Positions 12,757-25,819 of a stretch of DNA of 64,000 bases are shown piece by piece. The notes below the pieces were generated by a model that saw nothing but the letters and a program-made list of their open reading frames with translations, did no database searches and was not told the origin of the DNA. Location: assembly GCA_963971305.1 (NCBI GenBank), contig OZ020303.1, forward strand, positions 64,170,867 through 64,234,866, given 5' to 3'. This stretch comes from Arcuatula senhousia. Lineage: Eukaryota; Mollusca; Bivalvia; Mytilida; Mytilidae. The position numbers and the translations under genes were made by a program. The first letter of the stretch is position 1, and every line of letters starts with the position of its first letter.

Positions 12757-14020
12757 ATCGTATTTATTACATAGATAAAATGCCGCTATTTAATAGTTTT
12801 TAATAAATTTGTTTGAATGGCGTATGAATTTAGACCGTAGGAGTCATGCCGACAACGCAATACAATTCACGACGTCATAATTGAGTTTGACCGGAAAGGA
12901 CGCAAGAGTGAAAATATTTTTGTTATTTCACATTGTGAATTTACCAGATTTTATTTCACTGGGAAAACTCGGTATTTCATATGCATCTATGTAATAAATA
13001 TATAGTTAAACTTGAATGAGAAAAAGTACTTTAAAATTTTCTACATTTTATGATAAGATCAGATCAGAATTAAATAGGTCATTTCTTGATCCAACAAGAC
13101 TACTCTACAATTTAAAAAGTTAAAAAGTTTTCTTTAGCCAAGATCAAAGGCATCTTGTAGGTTGTACACGACTATAACTGGAAAAACTCTGTCTGCAAAA
13201 TTTTGATGAAGTGTTTTCATAACGCATTGAAAATGATCAATCATACCATTGAAAGTTATGAAAGAGGGCTTTTGTAAACTAATTGAATTATTTTGTCATC
13301 CCGAACTTAAAATTTATTACATATCTGCGTTACCAAAAAAAGAAAATTATCAGTACAGGCAATTATTTCAAGTAGCAGTGGTAAAAATTTTGAAAAAAAA
13401 AAGCTAATAATTTCATATCGGCTTGTTACAAAATCCTTTTTTGTCATAAATATTTTTGTTATCACTGCCATATCATGGTTGGTGTGTTTTGAAATTAAAT
13501 TAATTAAAATTTTCTTTTCACTTGACAAAGAAAACAATTAAATGTAGAAGTTGTTATCAAATGAGATCTTTATAGAGTTTCATTGTCGAGAGGTCCGCGC
13601 TGACAGATATTGATATTGACTCGGAGTTTGAACCACTGACTTGCGTCAACTCTTTGCTCGTAAAATTTTTTAATGTCCTTCAAATTGTACCACACTGCAG
13701 ACTGGAGTCAATGTCTGCTTTCATTGACGATTTTTATTAATTTTTCAAATATTTCATATTAAATATGTATGAACAATTATTAGGTTATTGCTTCATAAAG
13801 TTTAGTGCAAAAACTTGTGATGATGGTCAATGTCTTATAAGTTATTGTCAATATTTCAATATTAAAAGAAGGTCATTTTCTTATAAAATGGTCCAGTAGT
13901 TATAACCAAGCTTTTTATCCAAATAGAAGAAAGCTTATTTTATTTTTCCACCCATATTTTATGTGTGACTTGGGTTTTTTGATGCTTTGACTTGTCAGAA
14001 GTCTTTTTAATAATCTTAAG

Positions 14021-14137
14021 CTCTACAAAAGTATCTTTTAGATTAAATTGTCAAATGACCCCACATAGAAGAGAGTTTCAAGAGACCCCTATGGCCCTAA
14101 GGACCAGATGAGTTATTCAGGCTCCTGGGAATCTCTT
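14021..14137 (+). repeat. 3' fragment of a GCTCACCTG-family cassette
   Basis: It contains AGCTCTACAAAAGT, TTGTCAAATGACCCC and ends with GAGTTATTCAGGCTCCTGGGA followed by ATCTCTTGTTT. This matches the right end of the cassette at 18957-19989 (GCGATTCAGGCTCCTTGGAG, then CCTCTTGTT). The 5' hairpin is absent. Confidence 0.6.
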
Positions 14138-17100
14138 GTTTTATAACATCATTTTTTGAACTTAAACAACATTTAAAGATTTGTTCTCCTTTGCTTCTTT
14201 ATACTGCTTAGTGGGTAATTTTAGCAATTTGCAAATTTCGTGATTTGTGTCAAAAAGGGGAATTTGATCATTTTAGCGGTCTTAATTTTTCATGTTTTCA
14301 AAATCTAGAGTGTGTAGCATTTATAGTATATGAGATTTGAATTAAAGCGATTCCTCAGACCTTGGGAATAAAGCTAAAATTTGAAGCATGCTAAAATTTC
14401 CTGCTATATGATAATTATGGGGATATTTACAATTTCATACATGTATAACATTGTAAGAATTTGACCTACTAGTATTAAAAGCTAGAATCAATTGTGTTCA
14501 AAGTACCCATCTTCTTCAAGTTTTTTTTGCAAATCTTCAAAAAAGCATAGAATTAAGGTAACTTCAATTTGCATATGTTTTATTTCTGAAGGCTTTTCAT
14601 TGATGAAAAGAAAATCACTTTTTTCTGTACTCAGTGAGAATTAGGTTTCCTCCATTCTTATTTTGTCCTTTTATCATACCATCGTCTTTTGTCATGTGTT
14701 TCAAACAACAGGAAATATTGAATTATCCAGATCAACCCTACAGTTTTCCCAATGTCAACAGTCCCAGTTTGGTGTCCTATTGTTACAATGCGAGACCTTA
14801 TCATCTACGGTGCAACGGATACTCTCGCTACGCACTGTCGCTACTTTATCTAAGTCTGATCTATTGATGTTGAAATTGCCACCTATAAAATCTTAATTTA
14901 CAGTCAAACTCCAATATCAACGACATAAAATTAATGTGACCTATCAGATTTCTTACTGGGTGACTTGTCGGGGTGACGTGATCTATTCAATATGAAGACA
15001 GGCGGAAAGACGACTATGAAAAGAAAGAAGAGATGCAGGCTTGTTATTAATTCCTGGGTCAACACTTGCCCCTGTAATGTACGAAGCATGGTTGACTTAA
15101 AATACAACCTCTGTTTGTTAAATATTTTTTCGTCTTAAATCCTAATTTGCATATCAGTGAATGCGTTGACTTTGATCCTAACCTTGCATTTTAAATAAGG
15201 GACCTTCCATCCATATAAAAGTCAGACATTTAAATATCATTTAAGACTTATGTTGATCAATTAAATGACCCAGTAATTTTGTCATCTTACGAGTTTTTCT
15301 TTGAAGTTCTATCTACGAGGTTTTGTATTTTGATCCGTTTTTCCACCTGTGTTACAGAGGGTTATATCCCAGCTCAACAAATTAGAATAAAATTAGCAAA
15401 TTGTTGGGTAGTGTCGCCAAGACTTAGTTTGTTTAATGTCAGAAAAGGACAATGATTAAAAGTTTAAATTTCTAGCGTCTTTGATGTAATGTGTGAAATC
15501 TTGGTTGTTTAGCAGCCGTTATCAAGATTTGTTTCTCTTTTTATCCTTTAAGCTGCATAGAATTGATTTTAAAGTGGTAAATCTGAGAGTCAATATTACG
15601 GGAAAGTCGTGTATATTTACTTACGACCCAAGTCATCTGTATGTTTATCAAACCAACATTAGCCCCCTTAAATCTCTATGTTAGTTTTTCATTATATAAG
15701 TTTTCAAAACAGGAAATTTGACATATTTAACGAATTTTTCATCGATTTTGTTATGGACACGTTTGTTTCATAGTTGTTTGACTTAGTACTTAAAAAGGAC
15801 ATAAAATTTACTATTTTATACCATTATCTGATGGATGACTTCTTTCTAAAAAGAACTTTCTTCAAACAAATGCATTAGTCAATTTTCTATGGAATGTCAT
15901 CTACAATGTAGTGTTGTAACGAAAAACCACAAATTCTTTCATATCTGGACCCCTTTCATTTTTATAGTACACTGGTATGAGTTGTCTTTGTGAAAAAGAA
16001 TAAGATAAGAAATAAGTGCCCTAAAAGACAACAAACCAAAAAAGCAATAAAAAAGTTGTATTAGATATACATTTTGTACATCCCTATAAATATGTTGCAC
16101 AGTATCTATGTTTTTCCTAATTAGTCACCTACCGGTATCTGTCCACCAGAATATCATTCTGTTTATTTTAAAAGAACTGTCAGTCGAAGTTTGATAAACT
16201 TTGCACATTTATTGAATTTAACTTCCATGCATTAGAAAAGCTAATAATATTGTTCTCTATAAAATATTTGTTTTCTTGAAACCAGATTTCTTGGTGTTTC
16301 AATATGTCATTGAATTTGTTTTCTTATGGCATAAGATTTTGTTCTTGCTGTATATCTGTAAGACCACAAAGATGCAACTTTCCTTGAACAAAGGCAGATC
16401 AACTCTTATGGAAAAAACTTTGTTGAATTGCCCCTCTCTTTGGTCTGTTACAGGGCCATTTAACAAAATTATTGGCTCCCCCACTGATGGAATAGTATAG
16501 ATGTGTATGTAAAAAATGTTTCTTTAGAGGTTTATAAGAATATGTAATGTCAGTCTAAGTTTTTTGTTACCTTAGTTCTTAGTTTGTTTATTGAGCAAAT
16601 ATGACAGTAAATTTAACATGTAAGTAACTAATTTTCATCAAATATACCTCTGATCAAAATATTGAAACACAGTCAACAATTTGTTTAACTTAGTTGATGT
16701 CCTTGTTGACTTTCTTAGATGAGTAAACCATGACTCTTTCTACATTTTATACCTTCTTTCGCCGATTGTAATTTGATTTTATTTACTATCTTCAAATCGC
16801 TTTAACCACAGGGCCAAAAGTACCCAAAGACACCGCACATTATTAATGATGATATTTTGTTAAATTATGGTCGGCCATAAATTTGAGTATGGTGCGGAAT
16901 ATCATCTCTTGATTATTAAATAGCTTGGAGTATTATCTAACAATAGCCCTTGGGTTGCTGAAGGGTGACATATTTTTCCATCAGAAACCACAAAATCTGA
17001 TAATTGTCTATATATTAATGCATTATTCAAATCAATAACTTTTTTTATATGTTCACAAATTCGTCATAGTAACCCCATAGTGTTCCTTCAATGGGGTAAA

Positions 17101-17576
17101 TTCCTTTTTAATAAATTTTGTTAGATCAGGCAGAAGAGGGGAAATTAGTTTGCAATTTATCGAAGATTCTTTTTATACATAGGTTATATTAATATAAGTT
17201 TATGATCCTTCTTTGTCAATACACTAACATTCGATTTGATATTTGATAAGCCGTTTATATATGAATTTGTACTCAATTACAAGAACCTGGGATACTTTAT
17301 GTTTGACTAATTTCCATACTAAATGCCTGGCTTGTTTGTATGAGTTCTATCTCTGGAAATAGTCTAGTCTTTATGTTTGAAGATAAATCATTTAAAAATG
17401 GTTACTGTTTTAAAGTTTAATTCAAACTGCCATTCATTGATATAGACAAACGAATGTAATGGCACTTACATTTAGGTGAAAAAACAGAAATTGGAGCAGA
17501 GGGAGTGGGTGTTGAAGAAACCGGATGGAAGTGGAGAATTGCAATTTAGATTCTCAACAGCATTTAGATTACTTTT
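14138..17576. other. Intron stretch without supported features
   Basis: AT-rich intron DNA. The only block with raised GC is about 14700-14890, with two overlapping 77-residue open frames after an acceptor-like CAACAG. Neither frame resembles a family I know, so I do not call it a gene. Confidence 0.45.
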
Positions 17577-17690
17577 TATGCTCCATCTACGAAAGTAGAG
17601 GGCATATATGTTTTAGAGTCCATTTGTTCAGCAGTCCATCTATCCCAAATGTTGCAAGATGGGGCATTATGTCTTTTGGACATATTCCTG
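17577..17690 (+). repeat. Fragment of ATGCTCC/GTCCATC cassette end
   Basis: It begins TTATGCTCCATCTACGAAAG, has AGAGGGCATATATG as the hairpin partner, then a degraded GTCC spacer and GTTGCAAGATGGGGCATTATG, the same string as at 4.7 kb. No tandem core is retained. Confidence 0.6.
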
Positions 17691-18424
17691 TGTATTCAAT
17701 TATTTGGTCCCAAACAGACCTTTAAGACACACTCACAAATAAAACGTTTGCAATTACAATTTGAGTTCAAATTTGATGTTCAATTTCTGTTTCCCTTAAG
17801 ATAGGAGTTAGGTAAACAAGCAGGGGGGTGTCAGATGAGCAGGGAGGGGTGATTGAGTGTCCAACCCTATTTTTACACTTCTCATTTGAAAAAAAGTATC
17901 ACAAACTAGAAGGCATTAACCAATGGGTCATTTTACTCTGTCATATATGCACTCACAATCAATAGAACATTGACTTTAAGGCTACATAAAAGACTTGAAT
18001 TAACTATAATGAATGCAAAAAGCTAATTTATGTTAGTGTGTTATAATGCAAGCATACTTATAATATGTTACAGGAGCAGTCACTGACCTACAATCAGAAA
18101 AGCTTTGTCAGAAAATTTTATAAGATGAACATAATAATCACCATTAATGTCATGTCCATGTTTATGAGTAGAATTTGAGATTAAATTTTATAAACATTAA
18201 AGAATGTGTGAAGAAATTTTTGTCATGTAGAAATTATATATCAATTTTCATATTTTTCAAACAGCCAGTTCATTGACCTACCCTGGGTGTCCGTTGTGTG
18301 TAAGGTTACCAAACTGAACTTCAATAAACTCTCCCATCCCCAACCCCTAACCCCCCCCCCCCATCCCCTGCAAACAAACTTTGGAGAATAGGAATCACCC
18401 TTTCTGTCCATCCTTATATTTTGT

Positions 18425-18600
18425 AAGCACAACTTCTCCAAAATCCCTTGAGGGATTTTAATGAAACTTTACATGTTGAAGATTTCATTTGGGATTATTG
18501 GACTCAATACTTTTTTTCAGTATCATAGAATTTAGAGTTGAATATAAGGTGAGGGTATCTTTTTGTTAGCTAATGCTCACAGTATTCCTCTTATAATATT
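18425..18600 (+). repeat. Degraded cassette unit and 3' end just upstream of the znf277 last exon
   Basis: It contains GTAAGCACAACTTCTCCAAA, a TGAAACTTTACATG box, and ends in GGGTATCTTTTTGTTAGCTA then ATGCTCACAGTATTCCTCTT. This is a decayed version of the 3' end GGGTATCCTTTTGTGAGC..GCTCACAGTATTACTT seen at 53434-53460. It ends about 50 bases before the exon's acceptor. Confidence 0.6.
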
Positions 18601-18648
18601 TTTCTGTATGTATTTAGACCTTATCAATTTTCATATTTAATTTTTCAG

Positions 18649-18841
18649 ATATTTTTTCCCCACTTATGAAAATGACAATCTGTTGTGTCAGTTGGAAGAT
18701 GATGAAAATGACCAACACATGAACCCAGATGGCAGCACTGTTAGTTGCCAAGGCAATGTGACTGTGATAGCAGAAGATAACCCAGTGGAGGACACCATTT
18801 TGAAAGATGAAAAACTCAGAAGAGAAATTTTAATGTCATAA
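18649..18841 (+). CDS. znf277: ZNF277-like zinc finger protein, last coding exon
   Basis: The exon follows acceptor TTTTTCAG. One base completes the Gln codon begun at 793-794, then 63 codons run to a TAA at 18839-18841. The translation starts YFFPTYENDNLLCQLEDDE, which is the conserved C-terminal signature of ZNF277 just after the last finger (vertebrate members read YYFPTYEND in the same place). The rest is an acidic tail of lower conservation. The 3' UTR follows, but I see no classical AATAAA close by, so the transcript end is undefined. Base composition is clearly higher in GC than the surrounding intron. Together with the exon at 670 this supports a real, intact gene end. Confidence 0.92.
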
Positions 18842-18956
18842 ACTGTGTAATTGATGATTTTGTCTGTGATAAAATTTAGTATAATTTATTATAAATGTTC
18901 CTTTTGTCTTTGATTTTGAATATTTTTCATTCATCCATCACGCTTGCATTTTTTTT

Positions 18957-19989
18957 AGCTCACCTGGACCAAAGGTCCATGTGATCTATTGCCTTCGTCG
19001 TTGTTGTTGTCGTCCTATGTCAACGTTGTTAACTTTTCTTTGAAAATCTTCTCCTCCAAAACGACTGAAGGGATTGCTTTGAAACTTTGCACATTTCATC
19101 TATGGGATGTCCTCTACCAACATTGCACAAATGGTGACCGCCATCTAAACAACATGGCTGCCGTTAATCTAAAAATAGACTAGGGGTCAGACTACTGTTT
19201 TTGGCTTTTAAATCAAAAAGTATAAGAGATAGATGAAATCGGATGCCACTCTACTGCACCAGCATCAAAAGCTCTACATTGAGTCGAAGTTGTCAGATGA
19301 CTCCTTTTAGGAGTTACAGCCCTTAAAGGTGAAAAATAGCATTTTTACATGTTTTTGCCCTATAGTATGAAAACTATTGCAGATAGAGAAAAGCTGTTGC
19401 TTGCTTAAATTTTCAGCTCATTTAGCTCTACAAAAGTCTCCATAGGGTTGAAGTTGTCAGATGGTCCCTTATATGGGTTACGGCCCCTAATATAACGTTT
19501 TTTCATGTTTTTTGCCTATGGAATGAAAACTATAGCAGATCGAGAGAAGCTGTTGCTTGCTTAAATGTTCAGTTCGTTTAGCTCTACAAAAGTCGCATGC
19601 ATAGGGTTGAAGTTTTCACATGAACCCTTATTGGGTTTATGGCCCTTAAAATAAAGTTTTTTTCATGTTTTTGGCCTAGAATGAATATTGTTCCATATTC
19701 TTTCGTTTTTAATAAAGCAGATAGGGATAAGCTGTTGCTTGCTTAAAGATTCAGCTTATTTAGCTCTACAAAAGTCTTCATAGGATTGAAGTCTTCAGAC
19801 GACCACTTATAGGGGTTATGCTCCCTTAATATCGGTTTTTCATGTTTTGGGCCTACAGAATTAAAACTATAGTAAATAGATAAAAGCTGTTGCTTGCTTA
19901 AATGTTCAGCTCATTTAGCTCTACAAAAGTCTTTATAGGGTCGACATCAAGAGCAGGTGAGCGATTCAGGCTCCTTGGAGCCTCTTGTT
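18957..19989 (+). repeat. Pearl-like cassette D: GCTCACCTGG family
   Basis: The left end AGCTCACCTGGACCAAAGGT continues CCATGTGA and forms a hairpin, followed by a GTCGTTGTTGTTGTCGTCC-like spacer. The core has repeats of about 160 bases in its second half, each with AGCTGTTGCTTGCTTAAA and TTTAGCTCTACAAAAGTC, in about four copies. The right end reads AGCAGGTGAGCGATTCAGGC, then the hairpin GGCTCC-TT-GGAGCC and TCTTGTT. The same family lies in reverse orientation at 55835-58042. The first core segment (19033-19300) is shared with cassette B. It is non-coding. Confidence 0.8.
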
Positions 19990-20306
19990 ATTTGCATCCT
20001 TTGATCAAATTTTCTGTGAAACAATAAGACAGAATGTTATGAATCTTTTTACACTAATACATTTTGACAAAAACTTTTCCAGTTTAAAGGGAAATGCAGT
20101 TTTCCCAAATGCAAAGCTATTTTTTATTCTTCAAGACAGTTTATATTTGTTGATCTAAAGATGCATTTTTAGTTCCTATGCCAAGTTTTATTTGTTTGTC
20201 TTACTCATGTAAATGATTCAATTTGTCTGTCTCCTTCCTGTATTTTGCTAATCAGACAGCAGTTTATATATGTTTTTGTCGATAAACATCTATTGCATTT
20301 GACTTA

Positions 20307-20579
20307 GGGACGGACCATTTATCTTGAAGGGGGGGCTTGGTTTTTTCCAAAAAAAAAATTCTGAAAATTATTTTTGATGAAAATATATTTTGGCAGCTGA
20401 GGGTAAGAAAAAAATACTGAAGAAGGATTTCTGCTATTAAAGATAATGGTGATAATGAAAAAAATATTCTGTCGCGACTTCTTCGAAAAATAAATAAATT
20501 GTCTGCACTCTGCCCGGAAAAAAAATTTCTGATCAAAACAAAAAACCAAGGCCCCCATTCAATTTAAATGGTCCGTCCC
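20307..20579. mobile_element. MITE with GGGACGGACC terminal inverted repeats and TTA target duplication
   Basis: The 273-bp element starts GGGACGGACCATTTATCTTG and ends with the near-perfect complement (CAATTTAAATGGTCCGTCCC). TTA flanks both sides (20304-20306 and 20580-20582). A 3-bp TTA duplication and G-starting inverted repeats fit the PIF/Harbinger superfamily (family knowledge). The inner parts of the arms are also mirrored (CTTGGTTTTTT / AAAAAACCAAG). The short reading frames inside are not genes. It is non-autonomous. Confidence 0.82.
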
Positions 20580-20582
20580 TTA

Positions 20583-23500
20583 CTGCACTAAAATTTTGCA
20601 TTTTATTTATGAACATATTGAAAATAACATACCAATACATTGTGGTCTTTTGAGGGCAGTGAATTTTCATTGAAATGTATTACAACAGATCTTTGTCCCG
20701 CAATGAGGCCTAAAATTATAGGAGCGAAAAACAGACGGATCTTAATATTGTGTGAGAGAATGTTGGTCTATGCTAACATGTGATTGACTTCATTTCAAGT
20801 ATCTTGACTTTTGATGCTTTAGAACTTTTTGGAAGACACCTTTTGATTAAAAACTGAAAGTTTAACAAGTACTTCAGGTTTTTGTTTCATAAAACATCTC
20901 AAATTAAGTGTTTCAACAAATGTGAGTGTTTCAACAAATGTGAGTATTTCCTCAACATAATGACTATCTCAGTACAGGAGTCCTAAAAGAGATTAAAAGA
21001 TGTGGAAATTCTCAAATTTTAGATGTTTTATGAAACCAGACACTGATATCATCATATTTTAATTCCAAGGTTGCATGCACTATTTGAAAATAAACTTTAA
21101 TGACTTGATATCCTCCATGTACCAAAAGCTGATAATTTGTTACAAATGGTTTATGTCATTATGTATATAGATATACAGTTTCCATTGAACTTATCAGTTA
21201 CAATGTTAATCACAGGCTGCAGGTACATTTCTTATAGATACAATGCAGCTAGTAAAGTTATTGTATGTATCAAGAATTTGTAGTGGTATTTGCACCAACT
21301 ATATGAGATGATCTGAGATGGGTGGTTCTTTTCATGTTGATTTCATTTGGTAATTAATGGGAGCTGTTTTGCATGGTCATCCAGCTAAAAATTGTGTTAG
21401 TTTATTTAATTTCAGGAATTTTAAGTTGTTGCTTGTGCAAAGCCATTTACCCATATTAGATAAAAATGTTACTGTATGTGCATTCTGATTTAAGATGTGC
21501 AAAGTCATTCACTTAATATTGAATGTTCAACTTATAATGGGAAATTTCTAGATATTCAGATACCATGAGGCTGATTTGGTATCATGATATAAGTAATTTT
21601 TGCTTGTGCATAATTATTCAGTAAAACTTATTTGTTTTATGGTATTCCTTTCTATATAATGCTACTATGTGCAACTTTAGAGCTATACAAGAGGTGCCTA
21701 CTTGCTTCCATGATTATAAAGAAATATGTAATACTTGTGCATAGAGATCATCATTGATTTACCCCCAATGTCAAGAATGAATAAACAAGACCATAGAATT
21801 ATAGTTTTTTAATATGAAAAAGTGTGTGCATCTTTTCATAATCAAATTGCAAAAGGGGGCATTTTTATTAGGGTTCCACATCAAGATGCTTGAGCCCTAG
21901 TTTATACAGTTGTCCATCTAATTGGTGCAGACTTATTCCTTAAAAGTCAGTTAAAACACATTGAGCTAAGAGTCTTTTTTAGCAAAACAAAAGTCAATTC
22001 GAAGCATGTCAAGGTCTGCACTTCTTACCAACTAACAGTCACTTTCTACATATGCAACAACATGTGTCATCATCAATATAGATGTTAACATGGAGCATAC
22101 ATATGTAAAACATCTAGCACAACAAGACTTTGATCTCCAATACAGGTGTTCTACAAGGGGCTTATGTGATCACTTGTTTGTATAAACATGGTTAATCGTT
22201 AATACAACATTAACAAATGCCTTTGTGTCAAACTCACGAAATTTTCAAATATTTTAAAATAATTTCTGTAAACATTCTTTAATCTGATTTAACCTATTAA
22301 AAGCCGTGGTTTAAAGAGATGAAAATAGCTGATTTACTAATTTAAATCTTAAATGAAGAAATTTTCAGTACAGCCTTAGGGTGCCTTTACTAAGGTGACG
22401 ACCTAAATTGTCTCTGTGTTGTATCTTTTGAGCCCATTAGAGGTAGATTTAGTTGATTGGGCCAGGGTCGTCTTTGTTTCCTCGTTTAAGGTTAGATAAA
22501 TATAAAGCTAAACTTTGATAAAGAGATAGCTTTATAACGATATGTATTTTTAAAGAAATTTTTAAATCCCTTGGCTTATTTGTAACATTGCAACCATGAC
22601 CGTGATAAAATTATCGCCGGATCATTTCAAAATTTAATCCCTTTTTCTTGACAATTGAGTTTTTAAAGTATTTTTGTTGTACGACTTGCCATCACGACGT
22701 TGTATGAGAAAATAATGTTTCTCTTGGTTACTTGTGGGTTTTTGTAGCATAACACAAAACTAGAGAGAAATTTGATACATGTATAGAAGATAGAAAAGAA
22801 TAAGATACCCAGCCATGCATAAGTTTGATAATAGCATTTTAATATCATAGACGTGTATAACAGATTGAGAATATACAGGTTTATGCAAATATGAACCAAT
22901 ATTTTGGGTGTATTAATTTTTTAGATAAGAATTAGAATTTGTTTTAGGGACGTTTCATTGTAATATCTCAGTTTCTTGTTGTTGTTTTTTTTATCAACTG
23001 ATATAAGAATACAAATAACCCCTTAGTTCATGCATCCTAAAAATCAAAATAAATTACTGATAAAACAATCAGTAGATTAAAGTAGATTAAAAAGCTTCTG
23101 AGTATATGACATCTATGATCTTAATTGTATGCCCCACATATGAAAGTTTAGGGGCATACAGTGTTTGGGTCTGTTTGTCTGTACGTCCGTCCGTCCCAAA
23201 TCGGGTTTACTTTCTGATATTAGTTAATTTTCAATTTAAGAAAATACAAATTATGCCATGGGGCATCATGTCTTTAGTTTGGCATATCCCTGTTCTTCCC
23301 TTTTTTCAAAGAAAAGAAATGTGTTTATTTTTGTCTATTTCTGGCAAAAAAAAATATGAATTGTATATAGTGCGCCGTTTTTCCAATTTCTCCCTAGCAA
23401 TCTTTTACATGTTCAGTAAATATTCCTGAACTTTTAAAGGAATGCAAAACCTATAATTGAAATATATCATTTTTAGAAATCAAACATTACTTTATTTTCT

Positions 23501-25819
23501 TTTAATATTATACCTATTCTATACATGAAAATCCAATTTAAGACATAAGAGTCTTTAAAAGGCCCTATGTCACCTTAATCACAAAATCAAACATATTGTG
23601 AAACAATAAATATGACTAATATTGTTATTAATATGTTATAATTCAAAGGATTTAAAAAGAACTATAGACAAATCTTTTAAACAATAAATGTACATGTAAT
23701 CCCGCCCACGCACCTTGTCCAGAAAATTGCACATTTATTTGACTCAGATTCACGTAAGATGCGACTATACAAATGTTTGAGACCGTAATGTCATGTAAAA
23801 AGACTTATATTTGTACATTATGTAAAGTTATAGAAATAATATCTTAATAAGCTATGACAAAGGAGATTTTTGACAGCTGTGTTAGTCATACTCAGGACAA
23901 ACTACCCCCACAAAAGGGTGCTGTGATGGACCATTGGGATCGAGGGTGTCAATGTGTGTTGGCCCTTTGTGTTAACTTAATTGCTTTGGCATTTTAGCAT
24001 AAAAATTGTTTTCCCTTAACACATTCTTTTTTTTCGAACTGGTTCCTTCATTGCATATACTGTGCTTGGGGATTTTAACTACCGTACTTTGAACATTAAA
24101 AAAAAAAAACGTCTTAAGATAAAACCTTACTAAATAAGGATTTTGTAATATTTGAAACCAGAATGAATTTTGTTGTTTCTAAAAATAAGAATTTGCATAT
24201 ATTTTTGCAAATTCAGCAAAATCAATTTGCATTTTCTTAAAAAGAGACCTAAGGACCAACATGTTACCAAAAACCCAAATGTTTGACAAAGAGTAAACAT
24301 TATACCTGACAAGCACATTAGGTGCAAACCATAAGTTATCCTCAAAACTTGAAATTGGATTAGACCCGGATTAGATTTTGACGTATCACGGGGGATTCCT
24401 AATCGGATTGGCGTCTATCTATAATCCGCGAACGGTTAGACACAGCTACTTATAGCATATTGCCTTTCCTTTTTGGCCAAGCAATACAGATTAAAGGTGA
24501 TAATTGGTAAACATTGAAAGTTGTCATTGTTTTATAATCCATGAGTAAAAGTGTGACCGTGGGAAAGGGGTTTTGTTGGCCCATTTTGGTGATTCTGTAG
24601 AAATCTATATTTTGACCCTTCAATCTGACAAGCACCCAATGTCCGTCTAAATCCCCATGCAGCTTGGTTTTTTCAAGTTTAATTAATGAGTTTTTGCATT
24701 GAAGATCGAAAATTGCTAATTAAGTTACAAAATGTCTTAAGGAGAATGAACAGAGGCTCTTGTATGTGCCCCAAACTTATAGTTGTACTTGATGCCCATT
24801 GAGTTTTTTTTTTTATTTGCTAAAACTTATTTGTTCGGGTGTGTTTTTGTTGCTTTTCTGAAAGTAGGTCGCTCATAATTAAAGATGGAATCTTGTTTTT
24901 ATTGTTAGCTTCTTTTAACATGTTTAAATAAAGATCAATATAGTATTTAAGTTTTCCCATGTTCTGTTTTTAAAGAGTGGCCAGGAAAGGTCGGGGAATT
25001 AAAATTTAATTAAATCGAAGTTTACTTAAGTAAGGATAATACTAATCCGGCTGACTTTGCTGTTCTATAAATAAAGCCCGGTGGGAACTGCAGATTTCTG
25101 CATTAACCAAAAGATCAAATGGTTTTTGACGGTGCCTTGGAGCATCGTCGACCGGGTACAATACACCATGACTTAATAAGAAAGGAGCGCCTAATAGGTC
25201 TCAGCAGATTTTGAGCTTCTAAAACATGTCATGTCAGCTTGTTTTTCCTATGTATTTTTTTCACAACACGGGATATTTTCCCTTATAAATATTTACTTGA
25301 TGATATAGACGAAAAAATCCTGTTCTCATTTATATGAGCTTTTTACCCTAGATTGACATTATATTCGAAAAATGAAAACCTTGTTACAAATTTCATACAA
25401 ACTCCTGCATATTTGTACCACTGGTAGTTTTGACATGTCTGGTAAATAAAGCATCATACTATGTTTTTTTTATAGGAATGAATGAAATACACATCGGGAT
25501 TAGTCTGTACTCTTTCGGTCAAAATTAAGTCTCAGTTTAACTTTTGCAACCTGTTTAGTACCTTAAATTGTTTTAATTCGTTTGGTAAGTTTGGTTAGAT
25601 CAGCTCTGATGATACAAATTTTAAAAAATAAATTAAAAGATAAAAGATTACAGCTAGAGAAATGTTATCATGCTTGCTTTGCATTTTGTAAACATTAATT
25701 AAGCGCCCATTAAAACAAGAATGATTAAATCGCCTTGGTCCCAAGAACAATGCAAGTGGGTAAACCAGATTTGTGCAACAAGAATCAAATATACTACAAT
25801 TAATATGGTTAAGTTTAAT
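20583..25819. other. Intergenic DNA between znf277 and the converging gene
   Basis: AT-rich, with no exon, RNA gene or long repeat that I can support. A cassette 5' end (TGCCCCACATATGAAAGTTT then AGGGGCATACAGTG and GTCTGTACGTCCGTCCGTCC) occurs at 23129-23200 without a core. Confidence 0.5.

Larger units (their letters stand above)
795..18648 (+). other. Last intron of znf277 (17.85 kb)
   Basis: The intron opens with GTAAGT and closes with a T-rich tract and CAG at 18646-18648. Exon phases on either side agree. It holds no other exon that I can support. It is loaded with repeats: a long inverted repeat near 1.4 kb, a small MITE at 5.6 kb, three tandem-repeat cassettes between 5.8 and 12.2 kb, a 61-bp array near 11 kb, a hairpin near 12.7 kb and several cassette fragments. 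Intron status is inferred from the two flanking exons encoding contiguous ZNF277 sequence. Confidence 0.85.

Noticed and set aside
14634..14896. Two overlapping 77-residue + strand frames after an acceptor-like CAACAG inside the znf277 intron
   Set aside because: GC is slightly raised, but neither frame resembles a known protein, no donor site is convincing, and the znf277 phases already join without it.
18347..18361. Homopolymer C tract, like those at about 26521, 34182 and 49418 (G or C runs)
   Set aside because: Simple low-complexity sequence with no sign of function, and prone to sequencing error.
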